From the NCBI RefSeq assembly GCF_014764705.1, contig NZ_JACXXG010000002.1, positions 124,001 to 188,000 on the forward strand: 64,000 bases of DNA, given 5' to 3'. Positions 17,464-26,254 of this stretch are shown here, piece by piece. The notes below the pieces were generated by a model. That model saw only the letters and a list, made by a program, of their open reading frames with translations. It had not been told where the DNA came from and did not search any database. Numbering within the stretch: the first letter of the stretch is position 1; each line of letters opens with the position of its first letter. The position numbers were made by a program, and so were the translations under genes. The DNA comes from Stutzerimonas kunmingensis (GTDB taxonomy: Bacteria; Pseudomonadota; Gammaproteobacteria; Pseudomonadales; Pseudomonadaceae).

Positions 17464-18384
17464 ATGCTGCGTATCGACGACCTGCAGCTGTTCGTCCGTA
17501 CCGCCGACAGCGGCAGCCTTTCCGCGGCCGCGCGCGGGCTCGACGTGTCGCCCGCAGTGGCCAGTGCGGCCTTGAAGCGCCTGGAAGCGAGCCTGAGTGT
17601 GCGGCTGTTCGTGCGCTCCACCCGCAGCCTGCGCCTGACCGCCGAGGGCGAGGCTTATCTGCTGCATGCCCGGGCAGCACTGGCCAGCCTGCACGAGGGG
17701 GCACAGGCGCTCGCTGGTGGTCGCGAGGCGATCAGCGGCGTGCTGCAGCTGTCGGCGCCATCGGACTTCGGTCGCAACGTCCTGCTGCCCTGGCTCGACG
17801 AATTCCAGGCGAGTCATCCGCAGTTGCAGGTGCGCCTGCTGCTGGGCGACGGGCTGACCGATCTGTTCCGTCAGCCGGTGGACATCGTCCTGCGCTATGG
17901 CGCGCCGGAGGATTCCAGCCTCGTCGCGCTGCCGGTGGCTGGCGAGAACCGACGGGTGCTGTGCGCTTCGCCTGCCTACCTGCAACGGCACGGCGAGCCA
18001 CGACGGCTGGACGAGCTGGCGGCGCACAACTGCCTGCGCTTCATGCTTGCCGGGCGCGTGCATGACCGCTGGTGCTTTCAGGAAGGACGCCGGGCGGTCA
18101 CCGTGCAGGTCAGCGGTGACCGGGTCAGTGACGATGCGGACGTGGTGCGTCGCTGGGCGCTGGCCGGCAGCGGGCTGGCCTACAAGTCCTGGCTGGACAT
18201 TGCCGACGACGTGGCCGCGGGCCGTCTACGGGTGCTGCTGCCGGACTGCCTTGGCGAGGCGGCGCCACTCAGCCTGCTCTGCGCCCATCGCGCGCAGTTG
18301 AGCAAGCCGGTGCGGCTGCTGCATGGACATCTGCAGACACGTTGCAAGGCGCTGTTGGCGCGCGCCCCCTGGCATCTCATTTAG
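17464..18384 (+). CDS. LysR-family transcriptional regulator
   Basis: The 306-residue protein starts MLRIDDLQLFVRTADSGSLS and has a LysR helix-turn-helix over residues 3-62. The effector domain resembles the DsdA/YafC-type CrgA group (LQLSAPSDFGRNVLLPWLDEF near residue 97). Many members of this group sit next to and regulate an oxidoreductase gene, and here an MDR reductase is divergent. The ligand is unknown. The start at 17464 is preferred because the longer reading overlaps the neighbouring gene. Confidence 0.82.
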   Translation: MLRIDDLQLFVRTADSGSLSAAARGLDVSPAVASAALKRLEASLSVRLFVRSTRSLRLTAEGEAYLLHARAALASLHEGAQALAGGREAISGVLQLSAPSDFGRNVLLPWLDEFQASHPQLQVRLLLGDGLTDLFRQPVDIVLRYGAPEDSSLVALPVAGENRRVLCASPAYLQRHGEPRRLDELAAHNCLRFMLAGRVHDRWCFQEGRRAVTVQVSGDRVSDDADVVRRWALAGSGLAYKSWLDIADDVAAGRLRVLLPDCLGEAAPLSLLCAHRAQLSKPVRLLHGHLQTRCKALLARAPWHLI

Positions 18385-18475
18385 ACCCGTTATTCATGCT
18401 CGAGCTGTGAGCTTTTTGTTTGCGCCTGAACTCTTATGGCGTTTGGCTATTCTTATCTGAGTACTGGTTAACAGA

Positions 18476-19099
18476 ATGGACAAGCGCATCATGCATACGC
18501 AGCGTTTTCGCTACACCTGGCAACTGACGGTTGTCGTCCTCCTGTCCTGGCTTCTGGCCGGCTGCGGGGTCAATAACATCCCAACCTATGACGAGCAGGT
18601 GAAGGCCGCCTGGTCGCAGGTGGAGAACCAGTACCAGCGCCGTGCCGACCTGATTCCCAACCTGGTCGAGACGGTCAAGGGCTTCGCCCGTCAGGAGCAG
18701 GAAACCCTTACCGCCGTGGTCGAGGCGCGGGCCAAGGCCACGTCGATTCAGGTCGATGCGAGCACACTCGATGATCCGCAGAAGCTGCAGCAGTTCCAGC
18801 AGGCGCAGAACCAGCTGACCGGCGCTCTGAGCCGGCTGATGGCGGTATCCGAGCGCTATCCGGATCTGAAATCCAATCAGAACTTCCTTGCCCTGCAATC
18901 GCAGCTCGAAGGCACCGAGAACCGCATCGCGGTGGCACGTCGCGACTTCATCGCCGCGGTCGAGCGCTACAACACCGAGATTCGAACCTTCCCCGGTCGC
19001 ATCTGGCACACCCTGATGTACAGCGACATGCCGATTCGCGAGAACTTCGAGGCTACGGCCGAGAATGCCGAGCAAGCGCCACAAGTGCAGTTTCAATGA
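18476..19099 (+). CDS. lemA: LemA-family lipoprotein
   Basis: The 207-residue protein has a signal peptide ending in a lipobox LLAGC with the modified Cys at residue 30. The LemA signature follows: VKAAWSQVENQYQRRADLIP and NLVETVKGFARQEQE. The rest is helical. LemA proteins are small membrane-attached helical-bundle proteins of uncertain function that are very often encoded with TPM-domain proteins, as here. Its stop overlaps the next start (ATGA), so the two are translationally coupled. Confidence 0.92.
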   Translation: MDKRIMHTQRFRYTWQLTVVVLLSWLLAGCGVNNIPTYDEQVKAAWSQVENQYQRRADLIPNLVETVKGFARQEQETLTAVVEARAKATSIQVDASTLDDPQKLQQFQQAQNQLTGALSRLMAVSERYPDLKSNQNFLALQSQLEGTENRIAVARRDFIAAVERYNTEIRTFPGRIWHTLMYSDMPIRENFEATAENAEQAPQVQFQ

Positions 19100-19839
19100 C
19101 CTCCAGGTTTCCGCTACTGCTGATCCTGCTGCTCTGGGCCGGTAGCCTGGTCGCCCAGGAAGCCGAGGTCCCGGAGCTGACCGGGCGCGTGGTCGATCGT
19201 GCCGAGCTGCTCGACACCCAGGCCGAGGCGCGGCTGACCAGCATGCTGGCTGGCCACGAGCAGGCGACCGGTGAGCAGGTTGTCGTTGTCACGGTGCCGG
19301 ACCTGGGCGGGCGCAGCATCGAGGAATTCGGTCTGGAGCTTGGCCGTACCTGGGGCATCGGCCAGAAGGGCGAGGACAACGGTGCGCTGCTGATCGTCGC
19401 TCGCGATGATCGCAAGATTCGCATCGAGGTCGGCTACGGTCTGGAAGGCCGGCTCACCGACGCGCAGTCCTCGGTCATCATCAACCGGATCATCGCGCCG
19501 GCATTCCAGCGCGGCGACTTCACGGCCGGGATCACCGAAGGTGCGGAGGCGATCGTCACCGTGCTCGGCGGCGACCCGCTGCCGGCCGAGCTGCGCCCGG
19601 TGATGCCGATGGTGCAGGAGCAACCCGGCGGCCTCGGGATTCTCGGTTTCTTCCTCATGCTGGTAGCAATCTTCGTTATCGGCGGCGGGCGCGGTGGCCG
19701 CGGTGGCGGTCGTCGTGCCTTGCTGCTGGGCGCCTTGCTTGGCGGTATGGGGCGGGGCGGTGGTGGTGGTTTCGGCGGCGGTGGCTTCGGTGGGGGCGGC
19801 GGCGGTTTCGGCGGCGGTGGCGCTTCCGGCGGCTGGTAA
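19096..19839 (+). CDS. TPM-domain membrane protein with glycine-rich tail (YgcG-like)
   Basis: The 247-residue product has a signal peptide (about residues 1-20), a TPM domain (about 27-150, with LLDTQAEARLTSMLAGHEQ, ALLIVARDDRKIRIEVGYGL and AFQRGDFTAGI), one membrane helix (LGILGFFLMLVAIFVIGG near 174) and a tail made almost only of Gly and Phe ending in GGW. This is the standard layout of the YgcG family. The tail lies on the far side of the membrane from the TPM domain. Function is not settled; an envelope or redox maintenance role is suggested for relatives. Confidence 0.88.
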   Translation: MTSRFPLLLILLLWAGSLVAQEAEVPELTGRVVDRAELLDTQAEARLTSMLAGHEQATGEQVVVVTVPDLGGRSIEEFGLELGRTWGIGQKGEDNGALLIVARDDRKIRIEVGYGLEGRLTDAQSSVIINRIIAPAFQRGDFTAGITEGAEAIVTVLGGDPLPAELRPVMPMVQEQPGGLGILGFFLMLVAIFVIGGGRGGRGGGRRALLLGALLGGMGRGGGGGFGGGGFGGGGGGFGGGGASGGW

Positions 19840-19857
19840 ATCAATGATGGATAGACG

Positions 19858-20475
19858 ATGACCTTACTGAGCGAAAGCGAACTGCAACAGGTAGCCGAAG
19901 CGATCGAGCGCGTCGAGCGCAGCACCGATGCCGAGCTGGTCACGGTGCTGGCCGCGCAGGCAGACGACTACCACTACATCCCGCTGCTGTGGGCCGGCCT
20001 GATCGCGCTGCTGTTACCCGGAGCGCTGCTGTTCTTCAGTGGCTGGCTTGGCGCATGGCAGCTGCTGCTCGTGCAGTGGGCGACCTTTATCGTGCTTGCG
20101 GTGCTGTTCCGCATGCCGGTGCTGACCAGCCACCTGATCCCCCGTTCGGTGCGCAACTGGCGTGCCTGCAATCTGGCGCGGCGTCAGTTCATCGAGCTCA
20201 ATCTGCATCACACCGACGGCGACACCGGAGTGTTGATCTTCGTCTCCGAAGCAGAGCGCTATGTGGAGATTCTGGTCGACCGCGGCATTTCCAGCCGCAT
20301 CGACAATGCCGCCTGGGAATCGGTCGTCGCCTGCTTCACCGATCGGGTAAAGCAGGGGCAGGTGCTCGAAGGCTTTCTTGGCTGCATCGAAGCCAGTGGG
20401 GCGCTGCTGGCGCAGCATGTGCCGAAGACCCATGAACGCAACGAACTGCCGAACCGGCTGGTGGTGTTGCCTTAA
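19858..20475 (+). CDS. Second TPM-domain protein
   Basis: The 205-residue protein has a split arrangement: an N-terminal part of the TPM-like fold (LSESELQQVAEAIERVERST), two membrane helices (about residues 40-82) and a C-terminal TPM portion (HTDGDTGVLIFVSEAERYVE, RGISSRIDNAAWE, GQVLEGFLGCIEASGALLA). It is 18 bp downstream of the first TPM gene and forms a three-gene unit with lemA. A bidirectional terminator follows. Confidence 0.85.
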   Translation: MTLLSESELQQVAEAIERVERSTDAELVTVLAAQADDYHYIPLLWAGLIALLLPGALLFFSGWLGAWQLLLVQWATFIVLAVLFRMPVLTSHLIPRSVRNWRACNLARRQFIELNLHHTDGDTGVLIFVSEAERYVEILVDRGISSRIDNAAWESVVACFTDRVKQGQVLEGFLGCIEASGALLAQHVPKTHERNELPNRLVVLP

Positions 20476-20487
20476 CTCTCCAGCAGC

Positions 20488-20513
20488 GATGGCGCCCGTG
20501 GGCGCCATCCTTT
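20488..20513. terminator. Bidirectional terminator
   Basis: GATGGCGCCC and GGGCGCCATC form a 10-bp perfect stem with a 2-nt spacer, followed by CTTTCACT on the plus strand. It separates the convergent TPM and TPR genes and touches the TPR stop codon. Confidence 0.8.
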
Positions 20514-21790
20514 CACTGCATGCGCCGTTGTTCGGCAAGTAGCTGGCGCTCGCGCTGCAGCGCGCGCGCAAGGCGCTGCTGACCGCCGCGCTCGGCCGCG
20601 GCGATCAGTGTCTGGTCGACCAGGTCGCGCTGTGCATGACTGCCGCCGAAACGCTGCGCCTGATTGCGGATCGCCCGTAGCCGCTCCACGCATCGCCCGT
20701 GGTCGCCCTCGACGAACGCCACCACAGCCTCGACGCCCGGAGCGCCGATCTGGCTGGTGAAGCGTGCGTTGTCGTCGTCCCGCGCGCATGCCCGTCGCTG
20801 GGCTTCGCGCAGCAGGCCCAGCAGGTCATCGCGGCCGGCGCTGGCGAAGGCCATCGCAGCGTGAAAGTCGTTGAAGGCATAGTTGCCGTCTGCTGCCATC
20901 GCTGCCCAGCGCTCGGCCACGCCCGCCCAGCGTTCGCCGACATCCACGCCACGCAGTTGCAGCCGCCAGAGCAGTGCGCTGGCGTCGATCAGCTCCAGCG
21001 CCAGGGTGTTCTGTCGGCCATTCACCGGGCCATCGAACAGGGCCAGCGCAGTATCGCAATCGTCCAGTTCGATATGATGCAGCGCCAGGTGCCACCAGTT
21101 GTGCACCCCCAGCATGCTGTCCTGCTGCCAGGTCGGGTTGCCGCGCATCCAGGCGATCCCTTCCTCGCGCCGCCCCTGCATCTCCAGCACATGCGCGACG
21201 GCATGCTGCGCCCAGGCATCGCTGGGTTGAAGCGCGATCGCTTCGCGGCCATAGCGTTCGGCGAGCCGATAATCGCCGGTCTCTTCCAGTCCGAACGCGT
21301 ACAGGCCGAGCAGCGCATGGTAGCCAGGCACTTCCAGCGACCAGTCCGGCAGGACGCGGGCGATGCGGTCGCGCAGCATGCGTGCATCGCCGGTGAAAAA
21401 GTCGATCTGCTGTCCCGCCTGCAGCGCCAGCATGTCGTGGGGATAGTCGATGCTGAGGTCTTCCAGCACGCGTCCGGCGGCGTGCCAGCGGCCATCCAGC
21501 AGTTGCCGCAGCGCCTGCAGGTGGCGGGCCTCGCGGTCATTGTGCGGCAGCTCCAGGGCGTGCTCGTACGAGGTGCGGGCCACCGGCAGGGCGGCCGCCT
21601 CGGTGCCGAGCAGGTAGAGCCAGGCGTGCAGGACATGGCCCATGACCAGTTCCGGCGAGGCCTGCAGTGTGGCTTCGGTGGTCGCCAGCGATTCGGCGTG
21701 CAGGCAGCGGAACTGCGCGAGCGCCTGATCGAGCAGGGCCTGCGCCTCGCTATTGCAGCCGGTCAGTTGGTACCCGTGTGCGTCTTTCAT
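20513..21790 (-). CDS. Tetratricopeptide-repeat protein
   Basis: From the ATG at 21790 the protein has 425 residues (MKDAHGYQLTGCNSEAQALL). It has repeated helix pairs of the TPR type, such as YHALLGLYAFGLEETGDYRL followed by AERYGREAIALQPSDAWAQH, and it lacks a signal peptide. It resembles the TTC38-like family of cytosolic TPR proteins. Starts at 21805 or 21874 are possible but extend into the regulator gene's promoter region. It is divergent from a GlxA-type regulator 111 bp away, which may control it. No biochemical role can be given. Confidence 0.75.
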   Translation of the reverse strand: MKDAHGYQLTGCNSEAQALLDQALAQFRCLHAESLATTEATLQASPELVMGHVLHAWLYLLGTEAAALPVARTSYEHALELPHNDREARHLQALRQLLDGRWHAAGRVLEDLSIDYPHDMLALQAGQQIDFFTGDARMLRDRIARVLPDWSLEVPGYHALLGLYAFGLEETGDYRLAERYGREAIALQPSDAWAQHAVAHVLEMQGRREEGIAWMRGNPTWQQDSMLGVHNWWHLALHHIELDDCDTALALFDGPVNGRQNTLALELIDASALLWRLQLRGVDVGERWAGVAERWAAMAADGNYAFNDFHAAMAFASAGRDDLLGLLREAQRRACARDDDNARFTSQIGAPGVEAVVAFVEGDHGRCVERLRAIRNQAQRFGGSHAQRDLVDQTLIAAAERGGQQRLARALQRERQLLAEQRRMQ

Positions 21791-21901
21791 TGTTCTATGC
21801 TCCATGAGTCCGGTTCGTTGGCATCGGCCAACGCGCCCATACTCGGGGTTTGGCTTACGTTGGACCCCAGTCATCCTGGAAACAAACCGGCTATTTCCGC
21901 C

Positions 21902-22978
21902 ATGGCCCGCTCAGAGATCGCCGAACGCCCGCCGCTGACCGTCGCCCTGCTGGCGACGCCGGACAGTACGGCCTCGACGCTGTTCGGCCTCTACGATCTG
22001 CTGCTGGGTGCCCGTCGCGACTGGCAGCAACTGCTGCACCGCGCCGACGTGGCGTCGCCTTTCCTGCCGCTGATCGTCAGCCGCGACGGACACTCGCTGC
22101 GGGTCTACAACGATATCCCTGTCCACCCTTATGCCAGTCTGGACGACGCACCGCCTACCGACGTGGTGATCGTTAGCAACCTGGCGGTCAGCCCCTGGGA
22201 GCCGCTCGATGATCGCTACGCGCCCGAGGCGCAATGGCTGTGCGAGCGCTATGCGGCCGGCGCGACGCTGGCGGCGGCTTGCTCCGGGGCGATGCTGCTG
22301 GCGCGTACCGGGCTCTTGGCCGGCTGCGAAGGGACTTCGCACTGGGGCTACTGCGATTGCCTGCGTCGCGAATACCCGGACGTGCGCTGGCATCCGGACA
22401 AGGCATTGGTCAGCACCGGCGTCGGCCAGCGCCTGGTGATGTCTGGCAGTGGCAGCAGCTGGCATGCGCTGGGGCTGTTTCTCATCGCCCGTTTCGTCGG
22501 TGCGCGCGAGGCGATGGAGGTGGCGCGGCTGAACCTGTTCGACTGGGACGTGACCAGCCCGCTGGCCTACGCCGCGATGATGCGCACCGGCCAGCTGGCT
22601 GATCCGGTGATCGCTCGCTGCCAGGAGTGGGCCGCGCAGCATTACGAGGAAGAGGCGCCGGTGAGCGCCATGGTGCGCATCAGCGGGCTGCCGGAGCGGA
22701 CCTTCCAGCGCCGCTTCGCCCTGGCCACGGGACTGACGCCGCTGGATTACATCCATACCCTGCGGCTGGAGGAGGCCAAGCAACTGCTGGAAAGCGGAGA
22801 GCTGTCGGTTGAAGCGATCGCCTGGGAGGTCGGCTATCAGGACGCCGGCTTCTTCGGTCGACTGTTCCGGCGCAAGGTCGGCCTCACGCCGGCGCAATAC
22901 CGGCGACGTTTCGGCGTGTTGTCGCGGCGCCTGGACGGCATCGCCACGCTGCAGCAGGTGGCGCCGGCCGTGCACTGA
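21902..22978 (+). CDS. GlxA-family AraC-type transcriptional regulator
   Basis: The ATG at 21902 gives 358 residues. An N-terminal DJ-1/PfpI-like (class I glutamine amidotransferase fold) domain spans about residues 10-190, with AACSGAMLLARTGLLAG near 124 holding a Cys at the usual elbow position. It is followed by an AraC helix-turn-helix pair (ISGLPERTFQRRFALATGLT, then LSVEAIAWEVGYQDAGFFGR). The family includes regulators of amine, betaine and arginine catabolism, but no target is evident here apart from the divergent TPR gene. A much longer frame upstream is only a shadow of the TPR gene. Confidence 0.85.
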   Translation: MARSEIAERPPLTVALLATPDSTASTLFGLYDLLLGARRDWQQLLHRADVASPFLPLIVSRDGHSLRVYNDIPVHPYASLDDAPPTDVVIVSNLAVSPWEPLDDRYAPEAQWLCERYAAGATLAAACSGAMLLARTGLLAGCEGTSHWGYCDCLRREYPDVRWHPDKALVSTGVGQRLVMSGSGSSWHALGLFLIARFVGAREAMEVARLNLFDWDVTSPLAYAAMMRTGQLADPVIARCQEWAAQHYEEEAPVSAMVRISGLPERTFQRRFALATGLTPLDYIHTLRLEEAKQLLESGELSVEAIAWEVGYQDAGFFGRLFRRKVGLTPAQYRRRFGVLSRRLDGIATLQQVAPAVH

Positions 22979-23007
22979 TCCCAGCGGATGTGCCGTCCGC
23001 CGGGATC
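22977..23007. terminator. Hairpin terminator between AraC-type and FtsH-like genes
   Basis: GATCCCaGCGGA pairs with TCCGCcGGGATC, a 12-bp stem with one mismatch and a 7-nt loop. It overlaps the regulator's stop codon and lies between convergent genes. Confidence 0.65.
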
Positions 23008-23022
23008 GTTACGACCTCCGGC

Positions 23023-24996
23023 TCAGAGCCGGGTCGGGCCGTCGTCTTCCGGCTCGCTCGATACCACCGGCGACAGTTCGAAGCTGTCGGTGCTGTCCAT
23101 GGCGCTGGCCGCGACGCGGTCGATGCTGTTCAGCGCATGGCCGATGATCGAGCTGACACTGGCTTCGTGATGGTGCACGGGCAACCGTTCGATGGCCGCC
23201 AGCACCTCTTCTCCAGGCACGGTTTCCACCGCGAGCAGGCGCTCGGTGATGTGGTCGAGCGCCGGTTTCAATCGCTGCAGCAGGGCCAGGCACTCCTGAT
23301 TGAGCTGCTGCAGCAGCTCATCGGCCGCTTCCAGCGCTTCTCGCGGATCGCTGTCCAGATGCGCGTCTCGCACGGCCTGCAGGCTCAACAGCGAGCCGCG
23401 CGGGCCCATGCCGAGGGCGCCGACCATGGAAAGGGCGATCTTCGAGGCTTCCTGCAGATCCTGCCCGGCGCCGGACGACACCTCGTGGAAATACAGCTGC
23501 TCGGCGCCGCGCCCGGCCAGCAGCATCTGGATGCGATTGCGCAGCTCGGAATACATGTGCAGGCGCTTGTCTTCCACCGGCGTTACCAGCGTCACACCCA
23601 GCGCCTGACCCCGCGGCAGGATGGTGACCTTTTCCACCCGGCCGACATTCAGCGCAGCTGCGACCAGCGCGTGGCCGGCTTCGTGCACGGCAATGCGCTT
23701 GCGATCGGTCGGCGACATGGGTGTCACACCGGAGGGCTGCTCGCCGATGCGGCAGGTTTCCACCGCGTCGACGAAATGCGCCATATCGACCTGTCTGGCG
23801 CCCGCGCGGGCCGCCAGCAATGCTGCGTGGTTGACGATATAGGCGATCGCGGCCGGCGTCAGGCCGACCGTGTTGCGCGCCAGTTGCGGGAAATCCAGAC
23901 CCGCCGCGGCAGTGATCTTGCCGGCGTACAGGCGGAACAGCGCTTCGCGGTCATCGAGGCCGGGCAGGCCGACGGCAATCGAGCGGTCGAAGCGGCCTTC
24001 ACGTACCAGTGCCGGATCGAGCGAGTTGGGGAAGTTGGTGGCGCCCAGCACCAGCACGCCGGCAGCGCCATCGAAACCGTCCATCTCGGCGAGGAACTGG
24101 TTGATGATGCGGTTGCTTTCGGCATCGCTGGAACGTGTCTGCTCGGCGCGCTTGCCGATGCCGTCGATTTCGTCGATGAAGATGATGCACGGCGCCTGCT
24201 TGCGGGCGGTGCGGAACAGCGCCTTGACCTTCTGGATGCCAACGCCGAAATACATCGAGGAGAAATCGCTGCCGGTGACCTGGATGAAGCTGGCATTCGA
24301 CTCACTCGCCAGCGCCTTGGCCAGCTGGGTCTTGCCTGTGCCGGGCTCGCCGGTCAGCAGCACGCCCTTGGGCGGGCGGGCGCCGAGACGGGCATAGGCG
24401 GCCGGATCGCGCAGGTAGGCGGTGACGTCGCTGAGCGCCTGCTTGGCCTCGGCGGCGCCGATGACATCAGCGAAGGTCACGCCGCTGCCTTTTCGCTGGA
24501 CTTCAAAGCTACGGGTCTTCATGGCGAAGAACACCGCCGCGCCGATCAGCAGCAGGGCGATCGGTGAGTAGGGCAGAAGGATCTTGTAAAACGGCTTTTC
24601 CGCGTCGGTCTGGAACATTGCCAACGGGAACAGCTCGCCGCTGCTCTGCGCGTACTGCTCGAGCAGCAGTCTCGCGACGCGTCCGGACTGGTCCGGCACC
24701 CAGTAGCGCAGGCCCTCGTGCAGGCTGACGTAGACCGCATCCTTACCCAATGCGGCGCTGGCAATGCTGGCGCCACGCAGATCGTTCATCAGCACCGAGA
24801 GATCGCGGCGATTGGCCTGCCAGGGCTCGGTGGAGTCCTGCAAGGCTTCGAGCATGCTCGCCGCCGCGCCAGTGGCTGGCGTCGACGGGGCGCTGGGGCG
24901 CAACTGCCAATAGGCGACGCTGGCGGCGATCAGCAGGAGCAGGAAAATAAGAAGTACAGGGCCGCGGCGACCTTGTAGCAGACGTGGTGTTTTCAT
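23023..24996 (-). CDS. Divergent FtsH-like AAA+ membrane protease (M41)
   Basis: From the ATG at 24996 the protein has 657 residues. Two membrane helices (about 13-30 and 142-159) flank a periplasmic segment of about 110 residues. The AAA+ module shows Walker A GEPGTGKT (216-223), Walker B IIFIDEID (271-278), a pore loop YFGVG (249-253) and arginine fingers Arg335 and Arg338. The M41 protease has HEAGH (438-442) and Asp513 in GAGQDL as third zinc ligand, so it looks catalytically intact. It is clearly diverged from housekeeping FtsH in the periplasmic and C-terminal parts and is probably an accessory protease acting on membrane proteins. Confidence 0.88.
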   Translation of the reverse strand: MKTPRLLQGRRGPVLLIFLLLLIAASVAYWQLRPSAPSTPATGAAASMLEALQDSTEPWQANRRDLSVLMNDLRGASIASAALGKDAVYVSLHEGLRYWVPDQSGRVARLLLEQYAQSSGELFPLAMFQTDAEKPFYKILLPYSPIALLLIGAAVFFAMKTRSFEVQRKGSGVTFADVIGAAEAKQALSDVTAYLRDPAAYARLGARPPKGVLLTGEPGTGKTQLAKALASESNASFIQVTGSDFSSMYFGVGIQKVKALFRTARKQAPCIIFIDEIDGIGKRAEQTRSSDAESNRIINQFLAEMDGFDGAAGVLVLGATNFPNSLDPALVREGRFDRSIAVGLPGLDDREALFRLYAGKITAAAGLDFPQLARNTVGLTPAAIAYIVNHAALLAARAGARQVDMAHFVDAVETCRIGEQPSGVTPMSPTDRKRIAVHEAGHALVAAALNVGRVEKVTILPRGQALGVTLVTPVEDKRLHMYSELRNRIQMLLAGRGAEQLYFHEVSSGAGQDLQEASKIALSMVGALGMGPRGSLLSLQAVRDAHLDSDPREALEAADELLQQLNQECLALLQRLKPALDHITERLLAVETVPGEEVLAAIERLPVHHHEASVSSIIGHALNSIDRVAASAMDSTDSFELSPVVSSEPEDDGPTRL

Positions 24997-25007
24997 TTCA
25001 CATCCAA

Positions 25008-25095
25008 TCGGGAAACCCGACGTTTCGACAAACCACCGCCAGGAGGCGGACCACAGTTGTTCGCGGGAAACCCCGCGGCGCCATTTGCATGGCGC
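25008..25095 (-). promoter_or_regulatory. Array of four short hairpins in the FtsH-like leader
   Basis: Four consecutive perfect inverted repeats lie just upstream of the FtsH-like start: TCGGG-AAA-CCCGA (25008-25020), CCGCC-AGGA-GGCGG (25036-25049), CGCGGG-AAAC-CCCGCG (25062-25077) and GCGCCAT-TTGC-ATGGCGC (25078-25095). The first and third share CGGGAAACCC. They would form a structured 5' leader on the minus-strand message or serve as protein-binding sites. The remaining stretch up to 25476 shows no convincing gene. Confidence 0.5.
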
Positions 25096-25476
25096 GCCAC
25101 AGTTCGGATGTGTTGGATGCGATTTATATGCCCGACTGTGTCTCGGCTCGGCAGACTCCGATAGCCGGCGAGAATACGGCAAGTGCCACCATGGGGGCGG
25201 CTACGCGACGAACGGAGAGCAGGTTTTCGACGAATGACCCGCTGCGCGGGGAACGAAAGTGTGCGTCGGATGACGTGCCGCGACGCCCGGCGGGACTGGC
25301 GGAGCACGGCATCTCACGTAAGTGATCCGGCGCAGAGATTGTCCCGCAAGGCGCTGTTAGGGTTCATCGCCGCGCGGTCGCTTGTCCCGAACCGGGCGCA
25401 ATAAGAACCTGCCGACAGCCGCCCGGAACCGATGCCGGTGCGGAAAAACAACGTCCGATCGACCCGAGACTTCAAC

Positions 25477-26235
25477 ATGCCGACCAACAAGAAGTATCTT
25501 CGCTGCGCTTTTCTGGGCGCGCTGATTAGCCTTCTGCCATTCGCCTCGGCCAGCGCCGACGGGGAAACCATCAACCTGCTCACGCAGAATTTCCCGCCGT
25601 TCAGCATGGCCGACGATGGCAAGAATTTCGCCAAGGAGGGTGCGATCAGCGGCATTGATGCCGAGGTGGTGGCCGCGCTGTTCAAGCGTGCGGGCGTGCC
25701 CTATGCGATGACGCTGCGTTTCCCGTGGAGCCGCCTGCAGCAGTTGGCCGAGAAGACCCCGGGCTTCGCTGTGTTCTCCCTCAGCCGTACCCCCGAGCGC
25801 GAGCCCAAGTACAAGTGGGTCGGTCCGCTCAGCGAGATCCAGATCGTGCTGCTCAAGACTCCGGAGAGCCAGATTCAGGTCTCCAGCCTGGATGCTGCCA
25901 AGCAGTATCGAATCGGCTCGAAGGATGGCAGCGTGGGCAGTCAGTACCTGATCAACCGTGGCATCGAGGTGCAGAGTTCGCTGATCGACACCCCGGCCAA
26001 GCTGAAGGCCGGTCAGTTCGATCTGTGGGCGACCACCAACCCCTCCGGCGAATACGAGGCGAAGCAGGCCGGCGTCGGCCCGCTGGCCGTGGCGCTGACC
26101 CTGAGCCGGGTCGACCTCTATCTGGCGCTGAACAAGGAAACGCCGGATGCAGTCGTCGAGAAGTTGCAGCGCACCCTCGACCAGATGAAGCAGGAAGGGC
26201 TGCTGCAGCAGGCGGCGCAGCGTTACGTGAACTGA
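25477..26235 (+). CDS. Periplasmic solute-binding protein (SBP family 3)
   Basis: The ATG at 25477 gives 252 residues with a clear signal peptide (KYLRCAFLGALISLLPFASA, cut near ASADG). The mature part has the family 3 extracellular solute-binding fold: INLLTQNFPPFSMADDGKNF, GIDAEVVAALFKRAGVPYAM, FSLSRTPEREPKYKWVGPL and a C-terminal DAVVEKLQRTLDQMKQEGLL. Such proteins usually feed amino-acid ABC transporters, but no permease or ATPase gene is adjacent. A start at 25432 would place 15 charged residues before the signal sequence and is less likely. Confidence 0.85.
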   Translation: MPTNKKYLRCAFLGALISLLPFASASADGETINLLTQNFPPFSMADDGKNFAKEGAISGIDAEVVAALFKRAGVPYAMTLRFPWSRLQQLAEKTPGFAVFSLSRTPEREPKYKWVGPLSEIQIVLLKTPESQIQVSSLDAAKQYRIGSKDGSVGSQYLINRGIEVQSSLIDTPAKLKAGQFDLWATTNPSGEYEAKQAGVGPLAVALTLSRVDLYLALNKETPDAVVEKLQRTLDQMKQEGLLQQAAQRYVN

Positions 26236-26254
26236 AGGCGTTTCACGCTACCGG

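Noticed and set aside
18434-19096. 220-codon minus-strand frame opposite lemA
   Set aside because: Shadow frame; LemA and its lipobox are clear on the plus strand.
20699-21901. N-terminal extension of the GlxA-type regulator by 401 codons
   Set aside because: It is antisense to the TPR gene; the regulator is full length from 21902.
22990-24567. 525-codon plus-strand frame
   Set aside because: Antisense shadow of the FtsH-like gene, which has complete AAA+ and M41 motifs.
24984-25325. 113-codon plus-strand frame in the gap before the solute-binding protein
   Set aside because: It crosses the hairpin array, has no recognisable domain and poor composition; several frames are open there because of high GC.
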